Of a stretch of DNA of 64,000 nucleotides, positions 19,208 to 28,644 are shown piece by piece (position 1 is the first letter of the stretch; each line of letters starts with the position of its first letter). The position numbers and the translations under genes were made by a program. The DNA is from Candidatus Methylomirabilota bacterium (GTDB lineage: Bacteria > Methylomirabilota > Methylomirabilia > Methylomirabilales > Methylomirabilaceae). The notes under the pieces are model-generated. The model made no database searches. It saw only the letters and a list, made by a program, of their open reading frames with translations, and was not told the origin of the DNA. The DNA is taken from assembly GCA_003104975.1 (NCBI GenBank), contig PQAM01000014.1, forward strand, positions 36,727-100,726, read 5' to 3'.

Positions 19208-19293
19208 ATCGTTAGCGCGGATTCTATTGTGTCGGTCGGCGGTTCGCAAGGGATTTCTGAGTTTTGCAGATCGGACAAGCACTGCACATGTTG
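19208..19293 (-). repeat. Promoter-bearing dispersed module, copy 1
   Basis: Best read on the minus strand. One of five related ~70-105 base segments sharing, on the plus strand, TTAGCGCGGATT, TATTGTGTCGGTC, GGTTCGCAAGG and ATTTCTGAGTT. It lies between an integrase 3' remnant and the unknown gene at 18223. It contains the minus-strand promoter listed at 19221-19249. Confidence 0.75.
19221..19249 (-). promoter_or_regulatory. Module promoter TTGCGA-N17-TAGAAT driving the 18223 gene
   Basis: On the minus strand, TTGCGA (19249-19244) is followed after 17 bases by TAGAAT (19226-19221). The same boxes and spacing are conserved in all five module copies while the sequence between them varies, which argues that the promoter is the selected part. 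Transcription would begin near 19213, about 90 bases before the putative start of the unknown gene. Confidence 0.55.
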
Positions 19294-19456
19294 TCAGCCC
19301 ACTGGTCCCCCGGTCGAACGACCCTCTGAACCTGTTTCGAGGCCATCCGCCGGGCTACGCTCCCCGTCCGCTACGGTTCAAGACGTGGGTATGAACCATG
19401 GTCGTGCTGACATGCCGGTGACCCAACAGCTCCTGAACCATCCGGATACCGTAGCC
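19294..19456 (-). pseudogene. 3' remnant of an integron-type tyrosine recombinase
   Basis: On the minus strand this translates to [18 protein letters not shown], then [15 protein letters not shown], the C-terminal catalytic stretch (HxxH region and active tyrosine neighbourhood) of IntI/XerCD-like recombinases. THVLNR.GRG is especially typical of integron integrases. A stop interrupts the frame after GRGA; a one-base shift restores [13 protein letters not shown], so a frameshift is present. Everything upstream of GYGIR is missing. The remnant abuts promoter module copy 1. Confidence 0.75.
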
Positions 19457-19507
19457 GTGAAGGTTTCCTTGACACTGTTCCGAAGTGTTCCCTCACCCGT
19501 ACCCTGG

Positions 19508-19807
19508 TTAGGGTACCGTGACTCTTCCCTTCCAGAGGCTCGGCTCGCGACTGCAGTGCATGACAGCTACAATAAGGATGAACTCCGGTTCGATGACATA
19601 CAGGATTCCATAAGGAAAGACGTGCGTGAGGCAGCGTCGGACATCCTCGTCAAGGACTCGCCAACGTTCCGGAGATTCAAGAATACGGCGGATGGCGTCC
19701 TCAACGGCTTCGACGAATCTCGTGGCAAGCGACGGGTCGCGTTCGGCGTAGTGGAGAGTTGCTTTCCGGTATTCCTCAAGTGCTTCGGGGTGAAACTCCC
19801 ATCTCAT
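19508..19807 (-). CDS. ParE/RelE-family toxin
   Basis: A 99-residue protein of the RelE/ParE superfamily. Seen: the start MRWEFHPEALEEYRKA, ERDPSLATRFVEAVEDAIRRI, SPERWRV, a RRCLTHVFPYGILYVIE strand and a late HCSREPSLWKGR, the usual order for ParE-like toxins. These proteins block gyrase or cleave ribosome-bound mRNA; which one applies here cannot be told. The gene begins inside the antitoxin stop (4-base overlap at 19804-19807), the usual antitoxin-first arrangement. Confidence 0.85.
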   Translation of the reverse strand: MRWEFHPEALEEYRKATLHYAERDPSLATRFVEAVEDAIRRILESPERWRVLDEDVRRCLTHVFPYGILYVIEPEFILIVAVMHCSREPSLWKGRVTVP

Positions 19808-20037
19808 CGGCGAACAGCGTCGCGTACCCTCTTGAGAGCTTCATCGCCAGGGATACCCTCGACGCGCCCGCTTCGTACTTCATCTCGCCTACGCTTTGCC
19901 TCCGCGACCCACAGCCGGTCGATCTGCCCGAGTTCCTCAGCATCCAAGCTCTCGACCAGAAGGTCCGCGAGCTGTGCCCGCGATTCGGTCGGTAGGCTCA
20001 TGGCCTGTTTGGCCAGCTTTTTTATGGTTGTCGCCAT
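19804..20037 (-). CDS. Addiction-module antitoxin (RelB/ParD-like, TIGR02574 type)
   Basis: A 77-residue protein with the pattern of the short helical antitoxins that partner ParE/RelE toxins: IKKLAKQAMSLPTESRAQLA near the start, LADLLVESLDAEELGQIDRLW, AEAKRRRDEVRSGRVEGIPG and a basic tail that would wrap the toxin. The ATG at 20037 is preferred to an upstream ATG at 20127, since the extra residues fall in repeat DNA. Promoter module copy 2 lies about 115 bases upstream and points into this gene. Confidence 0.8.
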   Translation of the reverse strand: MATTIKKLAKQAMSLPTESRAQLADLLVESLDAEELGQIDRLWVAEAKRRRDEVRSGRVEGIPGDEALKRVRDAVRR

Positions 20038-20137
20038 ACTCAAAACATACCTCAATCGTATCGAGTCATCAAGCGGAAGCGCTGACTCCGATGGTTTTAT
20101 TGAGTAGGTCCGTCGGCATATCTCCATCGGATTTTAT

Positions 20138-20205
20138 TGTAGTTAGCGTGGATTTTATTGGGTCTATCAGCGGTTCGCAAGGGATTTCTGGGTTCTGTGG
20201 GTTGG
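20138..20205 (-). repeat. Promoter-bearing dispersed module, copy 2
   Basis: Second copy of the module, without an integrase remnant. On the minus strand it holds TTGCGA (20180-20175), 17 bases, then TAAAAT (20157-20152), directed at the toxin-antitoxin pair below. Part of the -10 side (ATTTTATTGTAGTTAGCG) is repeated just beside it, suggesting local slippage. Confidence 0.7.
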
Positions 20206-20255
20206 GCCAACGCGCTATGCGGAGGAGTCCCCGGCACGTATGCTGCCGGAGGGGA

Positions 20256-20921
20256 TTAATTGCGGCGCATGTCACCGGCGGTCCGTATCGGTGAATAGCC
20301 GCCGCGAAGCCATGCCAAAACGCCAAACCAGGCTTGTCGTCGCGCCCAGTCCCACAGGCGAACGCCCAGCAGGACGGCGAGGATGGCGGCGTACAGGTAC
20401 GGATCGTTCACCCCTTTCTTGACCAGCCACAGATAATGCAGGACGCCCAGCAGGCCGATGAGGTAGACCAGCCGGTGCAGCCGTCGCCAGTTCTTCCCCC
20501 CCAGACGTTGTATCATCCCTGACGTGGAGGTGGCCGCCAGCGGTATCAGCAGCGTTAGTGCAAGCATGCCGACGGTGATATATGGCCGCTCGACGATATC
20601 CGAGATCAGTTCCGCCCATTCGAAGAAGTGATCGACCGCAATCCAGACGGTGAAGTGAAGGCAGGCGTAGAAGAACGCGAACAGTCCCAGCAGGCGCCGC
20701 AGGCCCATCTGCCATGAGATCCCAAGCGCAATCCGGAGGGGTGTCAACGCGAGGCTCGCGAGCAGCAGCCGAAGCGTGGTGTCGCCGAGGAGGTTCGTCA
20801 CGTACGAGATCGGGTTGGCGCCGAGACCGTCAGTGAGGAATCGATGCAGGAGTAGAATCAGGGGCGATAATGCAATCGCCCATACGGCGCTCTTCAGGGT
20901 GATGCGGGCTCGCGTGGACAT
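20256..20921 (-). CDS. msrQ: MsrQ, haem-binding membrane subunit of methionine sulfoxide reductase
   Basis: MsrQ takes electrons from the quinone pool through b-type haem and passes them to periplasmic MsrP. Seen: 221 residues, about six hydrophobic helices of the ferric-reductase-like fold, and histidines in the expected helices (LLHRFL ~24-29, ACLHFTVWIAVDHFF ~95-109, RRLHRLVYLIGLLGVLHYLWL ~148-168). The gene follows msrP by 3 bases, the standard pairing. Product and partner repair oxidised methionines in envelope proteins. Confidence 0.92.
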   Translation of the reverse strand: MSTRARITLKSAVWAIALSPLILLLHRFLTDGLGANPISYVTNLLGDTTLRLLLASLALTPLRIALGISWQMGLRRLLGLFAFFYACLHFTVWIAVDHFFEWAELISDIVERPYITVGMLALTLLIPLAATSTSGMIQRLGGKNWRRLHRLVYLIGLLGVLHYLWLVKKGVNDPYLYAAILAVLLGVRLWDWARRQAWFGVLAWLRGGYSPIRTAGDMRRN

Positions 20922-20924
20922 CGT

Positions 20925-21881
20925 TCAGAAGTTCCGGCGCAGGTCCATCCCCGCGTAGAGCGAGGCGATCTGGTCGGCATAGCCGTTGAACATCAATGTC
21001 TTGCGTCGTCGGAACTCGCCGATCCGCCGTTCGGTCCCCTGGCTCCAGCGCGGATGATCGACGTCAGGATTGACGTTCGAGTAAAACCCGTACTCGCTCG
21101 GGGCGGCCTTTTCCCACGTCGTCTTGGGTTGCTCGCTTACGAAGCGGATCCGCACGATCGACTTGGCGCTTTTGAAGCCGTACTTCCACGGGACGACGAC
21201 GCGAACCGGGGCCCCGTCCTGGTTCGGCAACACCTGCCCGTACAGCCCGAAGGTGAGCAACGTGAGGGGATGCAGCGCCTCATCCAGTCGTAACCCCTCT
21301 ACGTAGGGCCAATCGAGTGAGGAGAGGTTGAACAGACCCTTGCGCTGTCCGGGGAACTGCGCAGGATCGTGAAGGGTGGTAAACTCGACGAACCTGGCCT
21401 TGCTCGTCGGCGCGACCCGCTTGATAAGGGACGCGAGCGGGTAGCCGATCCACGGGATCACCATCGACCACCCCTCGACGCAGCGCAGGCGATAGATCCG
21501 CTCTTCCAGGGGGAAGAGCCGCATCAACTCCTCGACGTTATACCGTCCGGGGCGCGCGACGTACCCATCGATCTGGACGGTCCATGGGCGCGGTTTGAGC
21601 AGATGCGCGAGCCGCGACGGGTCGTCCTTATTCGGACCGAACTCCCAGAAGTTATTGTAGGTCGTGATATTTTCAAGCGATGTCAGGGATTCGTCTACAC
21701 TGTATCGCTGGCTGCGGCTTGCCGGGAGACGTTCGCCTGTCGACGGGGGCGTCGCAGCCGTCGATCCGGTCGGGGTCAGCAGCAGGGCCGCCATCCCGAT
21801 CAGGAACGATCGCCGGTTGAGGTACAGCTTGTAGTCCGTAATCTCTGACGGCGCCATGTCCGGGGCATGCCTGATCAACAT
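20925..21881 (-). CDS. msrP: MsrP, periplasmic molybdopterin methionine sulfoxide reductase
   Basis: MsrP (YedY) is a Tat-exported molybdopterin enzyme that reduces methionine sulfoxide in periplasmic proteins. Seen: a twin-arginine signal [14 protein letters not shown] (residues ~28-41), YNNFWEFG and [20 protein letters not shown], and the Mo-ligand cysteine in [15 protein letters not shown] (~140-154). A late [14 protein letters not shown] completes the family pattern. Length 318 is normal. On the minus strand the ATG at 21881 follows AGGAGGACAGT, a strong ribosome site. msrQ lies directly downstream. Confidence 0.94.
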   Translation of the reverse strand: MLIRHAPDMAPSEITDYKLYLNRRSFLIGMAALLLTPTGSTAATPPSTGERLPASRSQRYSVDESLTSLENITTYNNFWEFGPNKDDPSRLAHLLKPRPWTVQIDGYVARPGRYNVEELMRLFPLEERIYRLRCVEGWSMVIPWIGYPLASLIKRVAPTSKARFVEFTTLHDPAQFPGQRKGLFNLSSLDWPYVEGLRLDEALHPLTLLTFGLYGQVLPNQDGAPVRVVVPWKYGFKSAKSIVRIRFVSEQPKTTWEKAAPSEYGFYSNVNPDVDHPRWSQGTERRIGEFRRRKTLMFNGYADQIASLYAGMDLRRNF

Positions 21882-21952
21882 ACTGTCCTCCTGCTATTCA
21901 GCTCCTACTTCCTTAGACGCTGGACAGTGTCATGTGGTTGCGTGATTCGAGG

Positions 21953-22510
21953 CTAGAGCCCTCGCAGGCGGCCCGCGTGCAAGACGGCGATAATGGTCAT
22001 GGCGTCGACGATCTCGCCCTGCAGGACCATCTGGATGGCGTCGGTAAATGGGAAGGCCCGGACCTCAATGAACTCGGTATCGTCCGGCGGCCGCTCGAGT
22101 CTCGTCAGTTCCTCGCCGATAAAAAGGTGAGCCGTTTCGTCCATCACGCTCTTGCTCGTGTGAAAACTGCTGAGCGGCGTGAGCCGCCCCGCCTGATACC
22201 CGATCTCCTCACTCAGCTCCCGCTGGACTGCCGCCTCGATCGACTCGCCATCATGGATCCCGCCGGTCGGCATCTCCCAGGTGGCCCGCTTGGCGATATA
22301 CCGGTACTGCTGCACAAGGAGGACTGTCCGGCTGTCGAGGAAGGGGAGGATACCGACACACTCACCGCAGGTCACCACGCCGTAAATCGTCGTCCGGCCG
22401 TCAGGAAGTCCGACCAGGTCTTCGCGAAGGGACAACCATCGGTTCCGATAGATCGACCGGCTGGAGAGGGTCTTCCATGCCGCTTCTGCCAACGTATGCC
22501 TTTTCATCAT
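21953..22510 (-). CDS. NUDIX hydrolase, ADP-ribose pyrophosphatase type
   Basis: A 185-residue NUDIX enzyme. Seen: GGIHDGESIEAAVQRELSEE, which with the IGY that follows fits the NUDIX box (Gx5Ex7REUxEExGU), and the upstream YRNRWLSLREDLV and QYRYIAKRATWEMPTGG seen in ADP-ribose pyrophosphatases. It probably hydrolyses ADP-ribose or a similar nucleoside diphosphate sugar in the cytoplasm. An upstream start at 22600 would overlap the end of the GH63 gene; the ATG at 22510 has GTGGAG 7 bases upstream and is preferred, with the ATG at 22507 also possible. Confidence 0.88.
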   Translation of the reverse strand: MMKRHTLAEAAWKTLSSRSIYRNRWLSLREDLVGLPDGRTTIYGVVTCGECVGILPFLDSRTVLLVQQYRYIAKRATWEMPTGGIHDGESIEAAVQRELSEEIGYQAGRLTPLSSFHTSKSVMDETAHLFIGEELTRLERPPDDTEFIEVRAFPFTDAIQMVLQGEIVDAMTIIAVLHAGRLRGL

Positions 22511-22587
22511 GTCTGCTCCACGAGAAACTGTTTCGTATGCTCGGTCTGTCCGACGGTGAGCTGATGAAAAAGCGCCGTAGCGTGATA

Positions 22588-25224
22588 CTATTCGCCGCAC
22601 TGCTGGATCAGCTTCGCCACAAGCCCGGTCCAGCCGGTCTGGTGACTGGCGCCGATCCCAGCGCCGTTGTCGCCGTGAAAGTATTCAAAGAAGAGTACCA
22701 GGTCGCGCCAGTAGGGATCATGCTGAAATGTCTGTGTCACGCCGTATACCGGCCTCCGGCCATCGCGGTCGCGCAGGAAGATACGGCTCAGCCGGCGCGC
22801 GATCTCTGCGGCCACCTCCCACAAGGTCATCATCCGGCCCGATCCGGTGGGACACTCCACCGTGTAGTCGTCGCCCAGATAGTAATGGAACTTCTGGAGC
22901 GATTCGATGATCAGATAGTTGACCGGGAACCAGATCGGGCCGCGCCAATTCGAATTGCCGCCGAAGAGGCCCGTGCTCGATTCGGCCGGTTCGTAATCCA
23001 CCCGGTGCTCCATGCCGTCCACGGTGAGCGTGAACGGGTGATCGTGATGGTAGCGGGAGATCGCCCGGATCCCGTACGGCGACAGGAACTCCCGCTCATC
23101 GAGCATCAGCCTGAGCACCCGGCGCAATCGCTCGGGATTGGCGATGGAGAGCAGGCGGCGCTTCTTTTGACCGGGGGTCCGCATGCAGGCGCATCCCAGG
23201 GTAAGATCCGGACGGTGATCGATGAACCACTCCAGACGCCGCTTGAAACCGGGCAGCCGGTCCAATAGCTCCGCGTCCAACGTTTCGACGGCAAACAGCG
23301 GGATCAGGCCCACCATCGACCGGACCTTCAGGGGTACGTGACGGTCGTCCGGCAGGTGCAACACATCGTAGTAGAAGCCGTCGGCCTCGTCCCACAAACC
23401 GAGGGTATTCATGGCGTGGGCGATGTAGATAAAGTGCTCCCAGAACTTGCTGGCCACATCCTCATAGGCCGAGTTTTCGCGCGCCAGCTCCAGGGAGATC
23501 GCCAGCAGGTTCAGGGTGTACATCCCCATCCAGCTCGTTCCGTCGGCCTGCTCAATATGGCCGCCCGTGGGCAGCGGCTTACTGCGATCAAAGATGCCGA
23601 TGTTGTCCAGCCCCAGAAAGCCGCCCTGGAAGACATTCCGTCCCTCGGCGTCCTTCCGGTTGACCCACCAGGTGAAGTTGAGCAGAAGCTTGTGGAAGAC
23701 GCGCTCCAGGAAGGCCCGATCCCCTTGGCCGCGACGCTTCTTTTCGATCTTATAGACGCGCCAAGCGGCCCAGGCGTGAACGGGCGGGTTCACATCGCCG
23801 AAGGCCCATTCGTAGGCGGGGAGTTGCCCGTTGGGATGCATGTACCACTCGCGCAGCATCAGCACCAGTTGTTCCTTGGCAAAGTCGGGATCGATCAGCG
23901 CCAGTGGGAGGCAGTGAAAGGCCAGATCCCAGGCGGCATACCAGGGGTACTCCCACTTATCGGGCATGGAGATGACATCGGCATTGTACAGATGCGTCCA
24001 CTCGCGGTTGCGCCCGCTCAGCCGCTCTGGAGGGGGCTGGGGAAGGCCCGGATCGCCCGCGAGCCACTGCGCAACCACGTAGTGATAAAACTGCTTCGAC
24101 CAGAGCAGCCCGGCGAACGCCTGGCGCATGACGGTCCGGGCGTCGGGCGAGAGGTCCTGGGGAATGATTGTTGCGTAGAACTCCTCGGCCTCGCGCTGCC
24201 GCTCCGAGAACAGTTGTTCGAAGTCAGCGCCGAAGGGATTTTCGCCGGTGGGTGGCACCTGTGTATCCGTAAGTCGCAATCGGATTGTCGCCATCTCGCC
24301 CGGGCCGAGGGAGAGCGGATAGTGGGCGGCCGCCTTCGTCCCTGCCGGCTCAGGGTTCACCGCCTTCTTCGCACCGTGGACCACGTAGTCGTTGATGCCG
24401 TCCTTCGCATAGATCGAGCCGTTATCGGCCCCGTAGAGCCGCCGGCTGTTGGTCTCATTTTCGGTGAAGAGCAACTCGGGCGAGCCTTCACAGTGCAGCC
24501 ATCGGAGGCCATAGTAGGGATGGGCCACCTCGATGACGGCGTGACCCTCCCGGTCCTTCGCCCGTCGCAGGCTCGGGCGTAGCTCGTCGTAACCCCAGGA
24601 CCAAGTGTTGCGGAACCAAAGCGTCGGCAACAGGTGCAATGACGCGCGATCCGGCCCGCGATTGACCACACTGATCCGGACGAGGATATCGTCTGCGCTC
24701 GCCTTAGCATATTCAACAACGATGTCGAAGTAGCGATTTTCATCGAAGACGCCCATATCCAGCAGCTCATACTCGGGGGCGCTTCGCCCGCGCCGCCGGT
24801 TTTCGTCCACCAGTCGCTCGTACGGGAACTCTGCCTGCGGGTACTTATAGAGATACTTCATATAAGAATGGGTGGGGGTCGAGTCCACGTAGAAGTAATA
24901 CTCTTTGACGTCCTCACCGTGATTGCCTTGATTTCCCGTCAGGCCGAAGAGTCGCTCCTTGAGGATCGGATCTCGGCCGTTCCAGAGCGCGACCGCGAAA
25001 CAGATGAGCTGGTGACGATCGCAGATGCCGGCGAGGCCGTCCTCCCCCCACCGATAGGCCCTCGAACGGGCGTGGTCGAAAGGGAAGTAGTCCCAGGCGG
25101 TCCCCTGCGGACTGTAATCCTCACGCACGGTCCCCCAGGCGCGTTCGCTCAAGTAAGGTCCCCAGCGCTTCCAGTGGACCCTGCGCTCGCGCGACTCCTC
25201 AAGTCTTGCCTCTTCTTTCGTCAT
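22588..25224 (-). CDS. GH63-like glycoside hydrolase (mannosyl-oligosaccharide glucosidase family)
   Basis: An 878-residue protein of the GH63 glucosidase type, a large (alpha/alpha)6-barrel enzyme. Seen: the N-terminal [18 protein letters not shown] and [20 protein letters not shown], the central [20 protein letters not shown] (~residues 424-443), [13 protein letters not shown], and [18 protein letters not shown] (~757-774) near the C-terminus, all regions well conserved in bacterial GH63 relatives. No signal peptide is evident. It probably hydrolyses an alpha-glucoside or glucosylated compatible solute, but the bacterial substrate is not certain. It has GGAG 9 bases before its ATG, and NUDIX lies downstream on the same strand. 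Confidence 0.85.
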   Translation of the reverse strand: MTKEEARLEESRERRVHWKRWGPYLSERAWGTVREDYSPQGTAWDYFPFDHARSRAYRWGEDGLAGICDRHQLICFAVALWNGRDPILKERLFGLTGNQGNHGEDVKEYYFYVDSTPTHSYMKYLYKYPQAEFPYERLVDENRRRGRSAPEYELLDMGVFDENRYFDIVVEYAKASADDILVRISVVNRGPDRASLHLLPTLWFRNTWSWGYDELRPSLRRAKDREGHAVIEVAHPYYGLRWLHCEGSPELLFTENETNSRRLYGADNGSIYAKDGINDYVVHGAKKAVNPEPAGTKAAAHYPLSLGPGEMATIRLRLTDTQVPPTGENPFGADFEQLFSERQREAEEFYATIIPQDLSPDARTVMRQAFAGLLWSKQFYHYVVAQWLAGDPGLPQPPPERLSGRNREWTHLYNADVISMPDKWEYPWYAAWDLAFHCLPLALIDPDFAKEQLVLMLREWYMHPNGQLPAYEWAFGDVNPPVHAWAAWRVYKIEKKRRGQGDRAFLERVFHKLLLNFTWWVNRKDAEGRNVFQGGFLGLDNIGIFDRSKPLPTGGHIEQADGTSWMGMYTLNLLAISLELARENSAYEDVASKFWEHFIYIAHAMNTLGLWDEADGFYYDVLHLPDDRHVPLKVRSMVGLIPLFAVETLDAELLDRLPGFKRRLEWFIDHRPDLTLGCACMRTPGQKKRRLLSIANPERLRRVLRLMLDEREFLSPYGIRAISRYHHDHPFTLTVDGMEHRVDYEPAESSTGLFGGNSNWRGPIWFPVNYLIIESLQKFHYYLGDDYTVECPTGSGRMMTLWEVAAEIARRLSRIFLRDRDGRRPVYGVTQTFQHDPYWRDLVLFFEYFHGDNGAGIGASHQTGWTGLVAKLIQQCGE

Positions 25225-25310
25225 GGATCGTTCTCCTGCTAATAGGGTTCTGCGACCTCACAGAACACCTTGATGGCGCCATGGCCGGCGCTTGACCTAC
25301 ACAAAAGACC

Positions 25311-26678
25311 TCATGCCGGCTTGACCTCTTCCATCAGCGTGAAGAAGCCCTCGGCGAGTGTCGGATGGATATAGACCGCGCCTTTTAGCAGGGTGTAGGG
25401 CAGTCCCGCAAGCATGAGCGTACCAAGCATCTGAATCAATTCGCCGCCTTCGGTTGCCAGGATAGCCGCACCAAGAATGCGGTCGTTGGGAGCATCCACG
25501 ACGAGCTTCATGAACCCACTCGTCTCATCCCGCTCGATGGCGCGAGCAACCCAGCCCATTGGAATCTTCCCGATCTTCAGGCTATGACCTTTCGCTCTCG
25601 CCTCCTTCTCGGTCATGCCGACCCGGCCCAATTGCGGATCGGTAAACACGGAGTACGGGATAATGCGGTGATCGATCGTCAGGTTCTGCCCTTCGACAAG
25701 GTTCGCGTAGAGGATCTGGTAGTCGTTATAGGAGATGTGCGTGAAAGCAGGTCCGCCTTTTACGTCGCCCAGGGCCCAGATACCGGGCACATTTGTCTCC
25801 AGGCGGCCGTTCACCGCGATATAGCCTTTGGCATCGGTCTGCACGCCGGCCTGCTCCAATCCCAGGTCGTCGGTGTTGGGCCTTCGCCCGGCGGCCACCA
25901 GGAGATGCGAACCGGATATCACCTGAGAGCCGCCATCCCCATTAAGGATCAGTGTAATCCGGCCGTTCGCACGCTGGATCCGGCTTGTGCGTGCGCGAAG
26001 TACGAAGGAGATGCCTTCGCCTTCGAGGATCTTGTGCATCTCGGCCGCGACGTCGGGATCCTCACGCGTGAGGATCTCATCGCCTCGGTGGACGATTGTC
26101 ACGCGGCTGCCGAACCGCCCAAACATCTGTCCGAACTCCAGCCCGATATAGCCGCCGCCCAGGACCAGCAGGTGCTCGGGCACCTCACGCAGCTCCATGA
26201 TGCTGGCGTTGGTCAGGTAGGCGGTCTCGTCAAGCCCTTCGATGCGCGGAATATCGGGGCGAGTGCCCGTGTTGACGAAGATCCGCTCGCCCTCCAGGAC
26301 CTCGGCTCCGACCTGGATCGCGTGGGGACCGACAAATCGGGCATGCCCGCGATTGAGGTCCAGATTCGGGCGTTGGTCCACCTTACGCTGTTGCCCGGAC
26401 CTGAAGCTCTGAACGATCGCGTCCTTGCGGGCCACGATGCCAGGCAGATCGACGCTGACCTCGCCCGTCCGGACGCTCCAGCGGGCTGCGTGACGGGCGT
26501 AATGGGCCACCTGCGCGGAGGCGACCATCGTTTTTGTCGGCGTGCAACCGGTATTGATGCAGGTGCCGCCGAGATATTCCTTCTCGATCAGGGCCACGCG
26601 CCAGCCAAGGTCGGCCAGCTTATGTGAGAGGGGGTTGCCGCCCTGGCCTGAACCGATCACGATCGCGTCGTATATCAT
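25311..26678 (-). CDS. FAD-dependent disulfide oxidoreductase (mercuric reductase-like)
   Basis: A 455-residue member of the pyridine nucleotide-disulfide oxidoreductase family. Seen: FAD motif VIGSGQGGNPLSHKLA (residues ~7-22), the redox pair in GGTCINTGCTPTKT (~37-50), NAD motif LGGGYIGLEFGQMFGRFGS (~172-190), a second FAD site ALGDVKGGPAFTHISYND (~300-317) and a C-terminal dimerisation domain ending in YIHPTLAEGF. It resembles the MerA catalytic core but lacks the N-terminal HMA domain and the C-terminal vicinal cysteines expected of a true mercuric reductase, so that activity is doubtful. Natural substrate unknown. Confidence 0.88.
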   Translation of the reverse strand: MIYDAIVIGSGQGGNPLSHKLADLGWRVALIEKEYLGGTCINTGCTPTKTMVASAQVAHYARHAARWSVRTGEVSVDLPGIVARKDAIVQSFRSGQQRKVDQRPNLDLNRGHARFVGPHAIQVGAEVLEGERIFVNTGTRPDIPRIEGLDETAYLTNASIMELREVPEHLLVLGGGYIGLEFGQMFGRFGSRVTIVHRGDEILTREDPDVAAEMHKILEGEGISFVLRARTSRIQRANGRITLILNGDGGSQVISGSHLLVAAGRRPNTDDLGLEQAGVQTDAKGYIAVNGRLETNVPGIWALGDVKGGPAFTHISYNDYQILYANLVEGQNLTIDHRIIPYSVFTDPQLGRVGMTEKEARAKGHSLKIGKIPMGWVARAIERDETSGFMKLVVDAPNDRILGAAILATEGGELIQMLGTLMLAGLPYTLLKGAVYIHPTLAEGFFTLMEEVKPA

Positions 26679-26693
26679 TGGAGGGACTCCTTC

Positions 26694-26790
26694 TCAGCAC
26701 AGCCGCACAAGCAGATGGTCTCCAACCCGCAGGGCATTGGCGATGATGGTCAGTGCCGGGTTCATCGCGCCGCTTGAGGGGAAAAAGCTA
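26694..26790 (-). pseudogene. C-terminal remnant of a GMC-family oxidoreductase
   Basis: The minus strand reads SFFPSSGAMNPALTIIANAL followed by RVGDHLLVRLC and a stop. That is the usual extreme C-terminus of GMC (glucose-methanol-choline) oxidoreductases, containing the catalytic N-P stretch. The rest of the enzyme is absent: the open frame above it (to 27062) has no GMC similarity. This is a gene remnant; no product is expected. Confidence 0.7.
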
Positions 26791-27088
26791 TTCAGTTCCC
26801 TTCGGGAATCGTCGAATGCCTTGAGTAGGCCGAACGGTGGGTCGGTGCGGCCGAGGTCTGTGCTCGATGTGAAGATGAGGTCGTTCTGGCTGTTATGGAA
26901 TGACATGCAGATGGCGAGGATCGTCGCGATCATGAACAGGGGCAGAACACTTGCTCTCACCGTCTTATCCATCTGTGCCCCGCTGAGTATTGGGAGCCGA
27001 CGTTGATCGCGTCTCCACGGGGTCATCTGCTCACCACGGAGGATAATCACATCATAGCACACGCTCAGGGTCAGATGTTCGAGAACCG

Positions 27089-27229
27089 TTACTGCCGCAC
27101 GGCACAGGCAGAAATCATGAAGCTGGCCAGCCCGGCAGCCTCCATCAGATACTCAGACCAATGACGAGACAGCGCCTCAAACCACTCATCGTCCTTCCGG
27201 CTGGTATGGCTCGCCACAACGTCAGACAT
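27089..27229 (-). pseudogene. N-terminal remnant of an aquaporin/MIP-like protein
   Basis: A 46-residue minus-strand frame beginning MSDVVASHTSRKDDEWFEAL and continuing HWSEYLMEAAGLASFMISAC. That is typical of the start of an aquaporin-type (MIP family) channel, where the first membrane helix follows EYLMEAAGL.LFMISAC. It stops after ACAVRQ, inside the first helix. No other part of the channel is visible nearby. Together with the GMC fragment it shows that this stretch has lost genes by deletion. Confidence 0.6.
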
Positions 27230-27282
27230 ATCCGCACCACTGGATAGACTAGTACTTCACTGCGAAAGTTAACGCACATAAG

Positions 27283-27353
27283 CCGTCATACCCGCGAAAG
27301 CGGGTATCCAGTAAAATCAATGGATTTCCGCTTAAGGACTGCGGGAATGACGG
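27283..27353 (+). repeat. MITE-like repeat core, copy B
   Basis: A short form of the dispersed element: GTCATACCCGCGAAAGCGGG at the left and GCGGGAATGACGG at the right. Outer flanks of the longer copies are not seen. Confidence 0.7.
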
Positions 27354-27487
27354 TACGGGTACTATTGCAATCAAGCAGTAGTGCTCTCACTTTCTTTGGC
27401 GCCGTTTCGGAGCAAAAGAATTCGTGGAGTTGGGAATGGGGAAGGTTGAAGACGGGTAAATACGGCTGCGCTTCAGGGGAGCATTGT

Positions 27488-27700
27488 CAGTGCCCTGTTT
27501 CTGGAACTCGTTGCGTACTTACGGACGTCATTCCGCCCCCGATCAAGTCGGGGGCCGCATCGCGGGCGCGAGCCGGAATCCAGGAAATAACGGGAGTGCT
27601 GCATTCTCGCTTCCCGCTTCAAGCCTGTGGGGACAAGCTTCACGGGAATGAATGACGATGCGTGGCGCGTCGACTTCTTCACCGAACTTCTGACTCAGGA
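27488..27700 (+). repeat. MITE-like repeat, long copy C
   Basis: A longer copy with a left flank GCCCTGTTTCTGGAACTCG, a core opening CGTCATTCCGCCCCCGATC and closing CGGGAATGAATGACG, and a right flank CGACTTCTTCACCGAACTTC ending in TGACTCAGGA. The same flanks appear in copies D, F and H. The remaining DNA up to 27810 shows no gene. Confidence 0.75.
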
Positions 27701-27810
27701 CATCAGGTAGGCTGATCGAATAGCGTTGGTGTTTTCAGGCTCTTTCGAAAATCGTGTGGGTGTGTGGCCCGCACATTACCCTCCATGCCGCACAGCCGTT
27801 TCGAGTTGGC

Positions 27811-28275
27811 CTAAACATCTGAGCGCCCAGCGATGTCCTCGTCCCAGACTTCTGGATGGGTACTGATGAATTTCCGCAAGAGATCGGCACAGTCTGGGTC
27901 ATTGAGTAGTGTGACCTCTACGCCATGCGTTCGTAGAAAATCGATGCTACCGGGGAAATTGACATTCTCACCTATCACGACTCGAGGAATGCCGAACTGG
28001 AGGATCGTACCAGCACACATCATGCACGGACTCAGGGTTGTGTACAGGGTAACGCGGTCATAACGCGGCCGGCGGCCGGCGCGGCGGATGCAATCCATCT
28101 CTCCATGGGCAATAGGGTCACCATTCTGAACGCGACGGTTATGGCCGGCCGCAATGACGCGGCCGTTCTCGACCATTACTGCCCCGATAGGGATGCCGCC
28201 CTCTCGATAGCTCTTGTCAGCCTCAACTAACGCCAGGTGAAGGAAGTCCACATCGATGAAAGGCAACTTTACCAT
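27811..28275 (-). CDS. Cytidine/deoxycytidylate-type deaminase (nucleobase deaminase)
   Basis: A 154-residue zinc deaminase. Seen: the zinc and catalytic motif AHGEMDCIRRAG (HxE, residues ~56-67) and LYTTLSPCMMCAGTILQFGI (PCxxC, ~78-97), plus SYREGGIPIGAVMVENG. The overall pattern is closest to fungal cytosine deaminase (Fcy1-like) and guanine/cytosine deaminases rather than TadA, as the tRNA-binding tail is missing. It likely deaminates cytosine or a related base for salvage. The ATG at 28275 begins at the homology edge. An in-frame extension up to 28575 includes repeat DNA and is not credited; 28276-28644 otherwise contains no gene I can support. Confidence 0.85.
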   Translation of the reverse strand: MVKLPFIDVDFLHLALVEADKSYREGGIPIGAVMVENGRVIAAGHNRRVQNGDPIAHGEMDCIRRAGRRPRYDRVTLYTTLSPCMMCAGTILQFGIPRVVIGENVNFPGSIDFLRTHGVEVTLLNDPDCADLLRKFISTHPEVWDEDIAGRSDV

Positions 28276-28517
28276 GTCCTGCCGCTCTCGCTTGTCATCC
28301 TCGGTGAACTCCCGGGTATTGTAGTCGTATCTTTTCGCATCATCCCGAACGGTCCGGCTAACTCGGGTTGTCCGTCTAACGATGATTATGCTGGTCGGTA
28401 TAACACCTACCCCAAGAATCTTCACAATATGCGGGATTGTCCTGCTGTTTCTCAGGCTTGTCAACGGAATTTCAATAGCGCCCATAGGGACAAAGGCCGC
28501 CCCGAGCCTGGCTACAA

Positions 28518-28543
28518 GGTGGGCGCAGCAAGCAGCGCCCCTA
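28518..28543 (-). repeat. GTAGGGGCG-type repeat, copy 2
   Basis: On the minus strand this reads GTAGGGGCGCTGCTTGCTGC, identical to the first 20 bases of the copy at 17112, then GCCCACC. It lies in the gap upstream of the deaminase gene. Confidence 0.65.
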
Positions 28544-28644
28544 CGCGATCCGGGTGGCATAGCGACAAACCACACCGGTAGCCACGCGACTTCCTGGAGC
28601 GTCTTTTTCGGTACGTTGGTAGGAATGCCAGAGAATGAGGCGGA

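Noticed and set aside
18150..20300. CRISPR array
   Set aside because: Repeats here are two to five dispersed, imperfect copies with no regular spacers; nothing like short equal repeats with unique spacers was seen anywhere in the window.
23338..24582. Plus-strand frame of 414 codons opposite the GH63 gene
   Set aside because: The GH63 reading has matching conserved blocks along its whole length; the antisense frame has none.
25311..26678. True mercuric reductase (merA)
   Set aside because: The catalytic CxxxxC is present, but the C-terminal vicinal cysteines and any mer neighbours are missing, so only the broader family is claimed.
28276..28575. N-terminal extension of the deaminase
   Set aside because: It includes a GTAGGGGCG repeat and lacks homology; the start at 28275 gives a normal-length deaminase.
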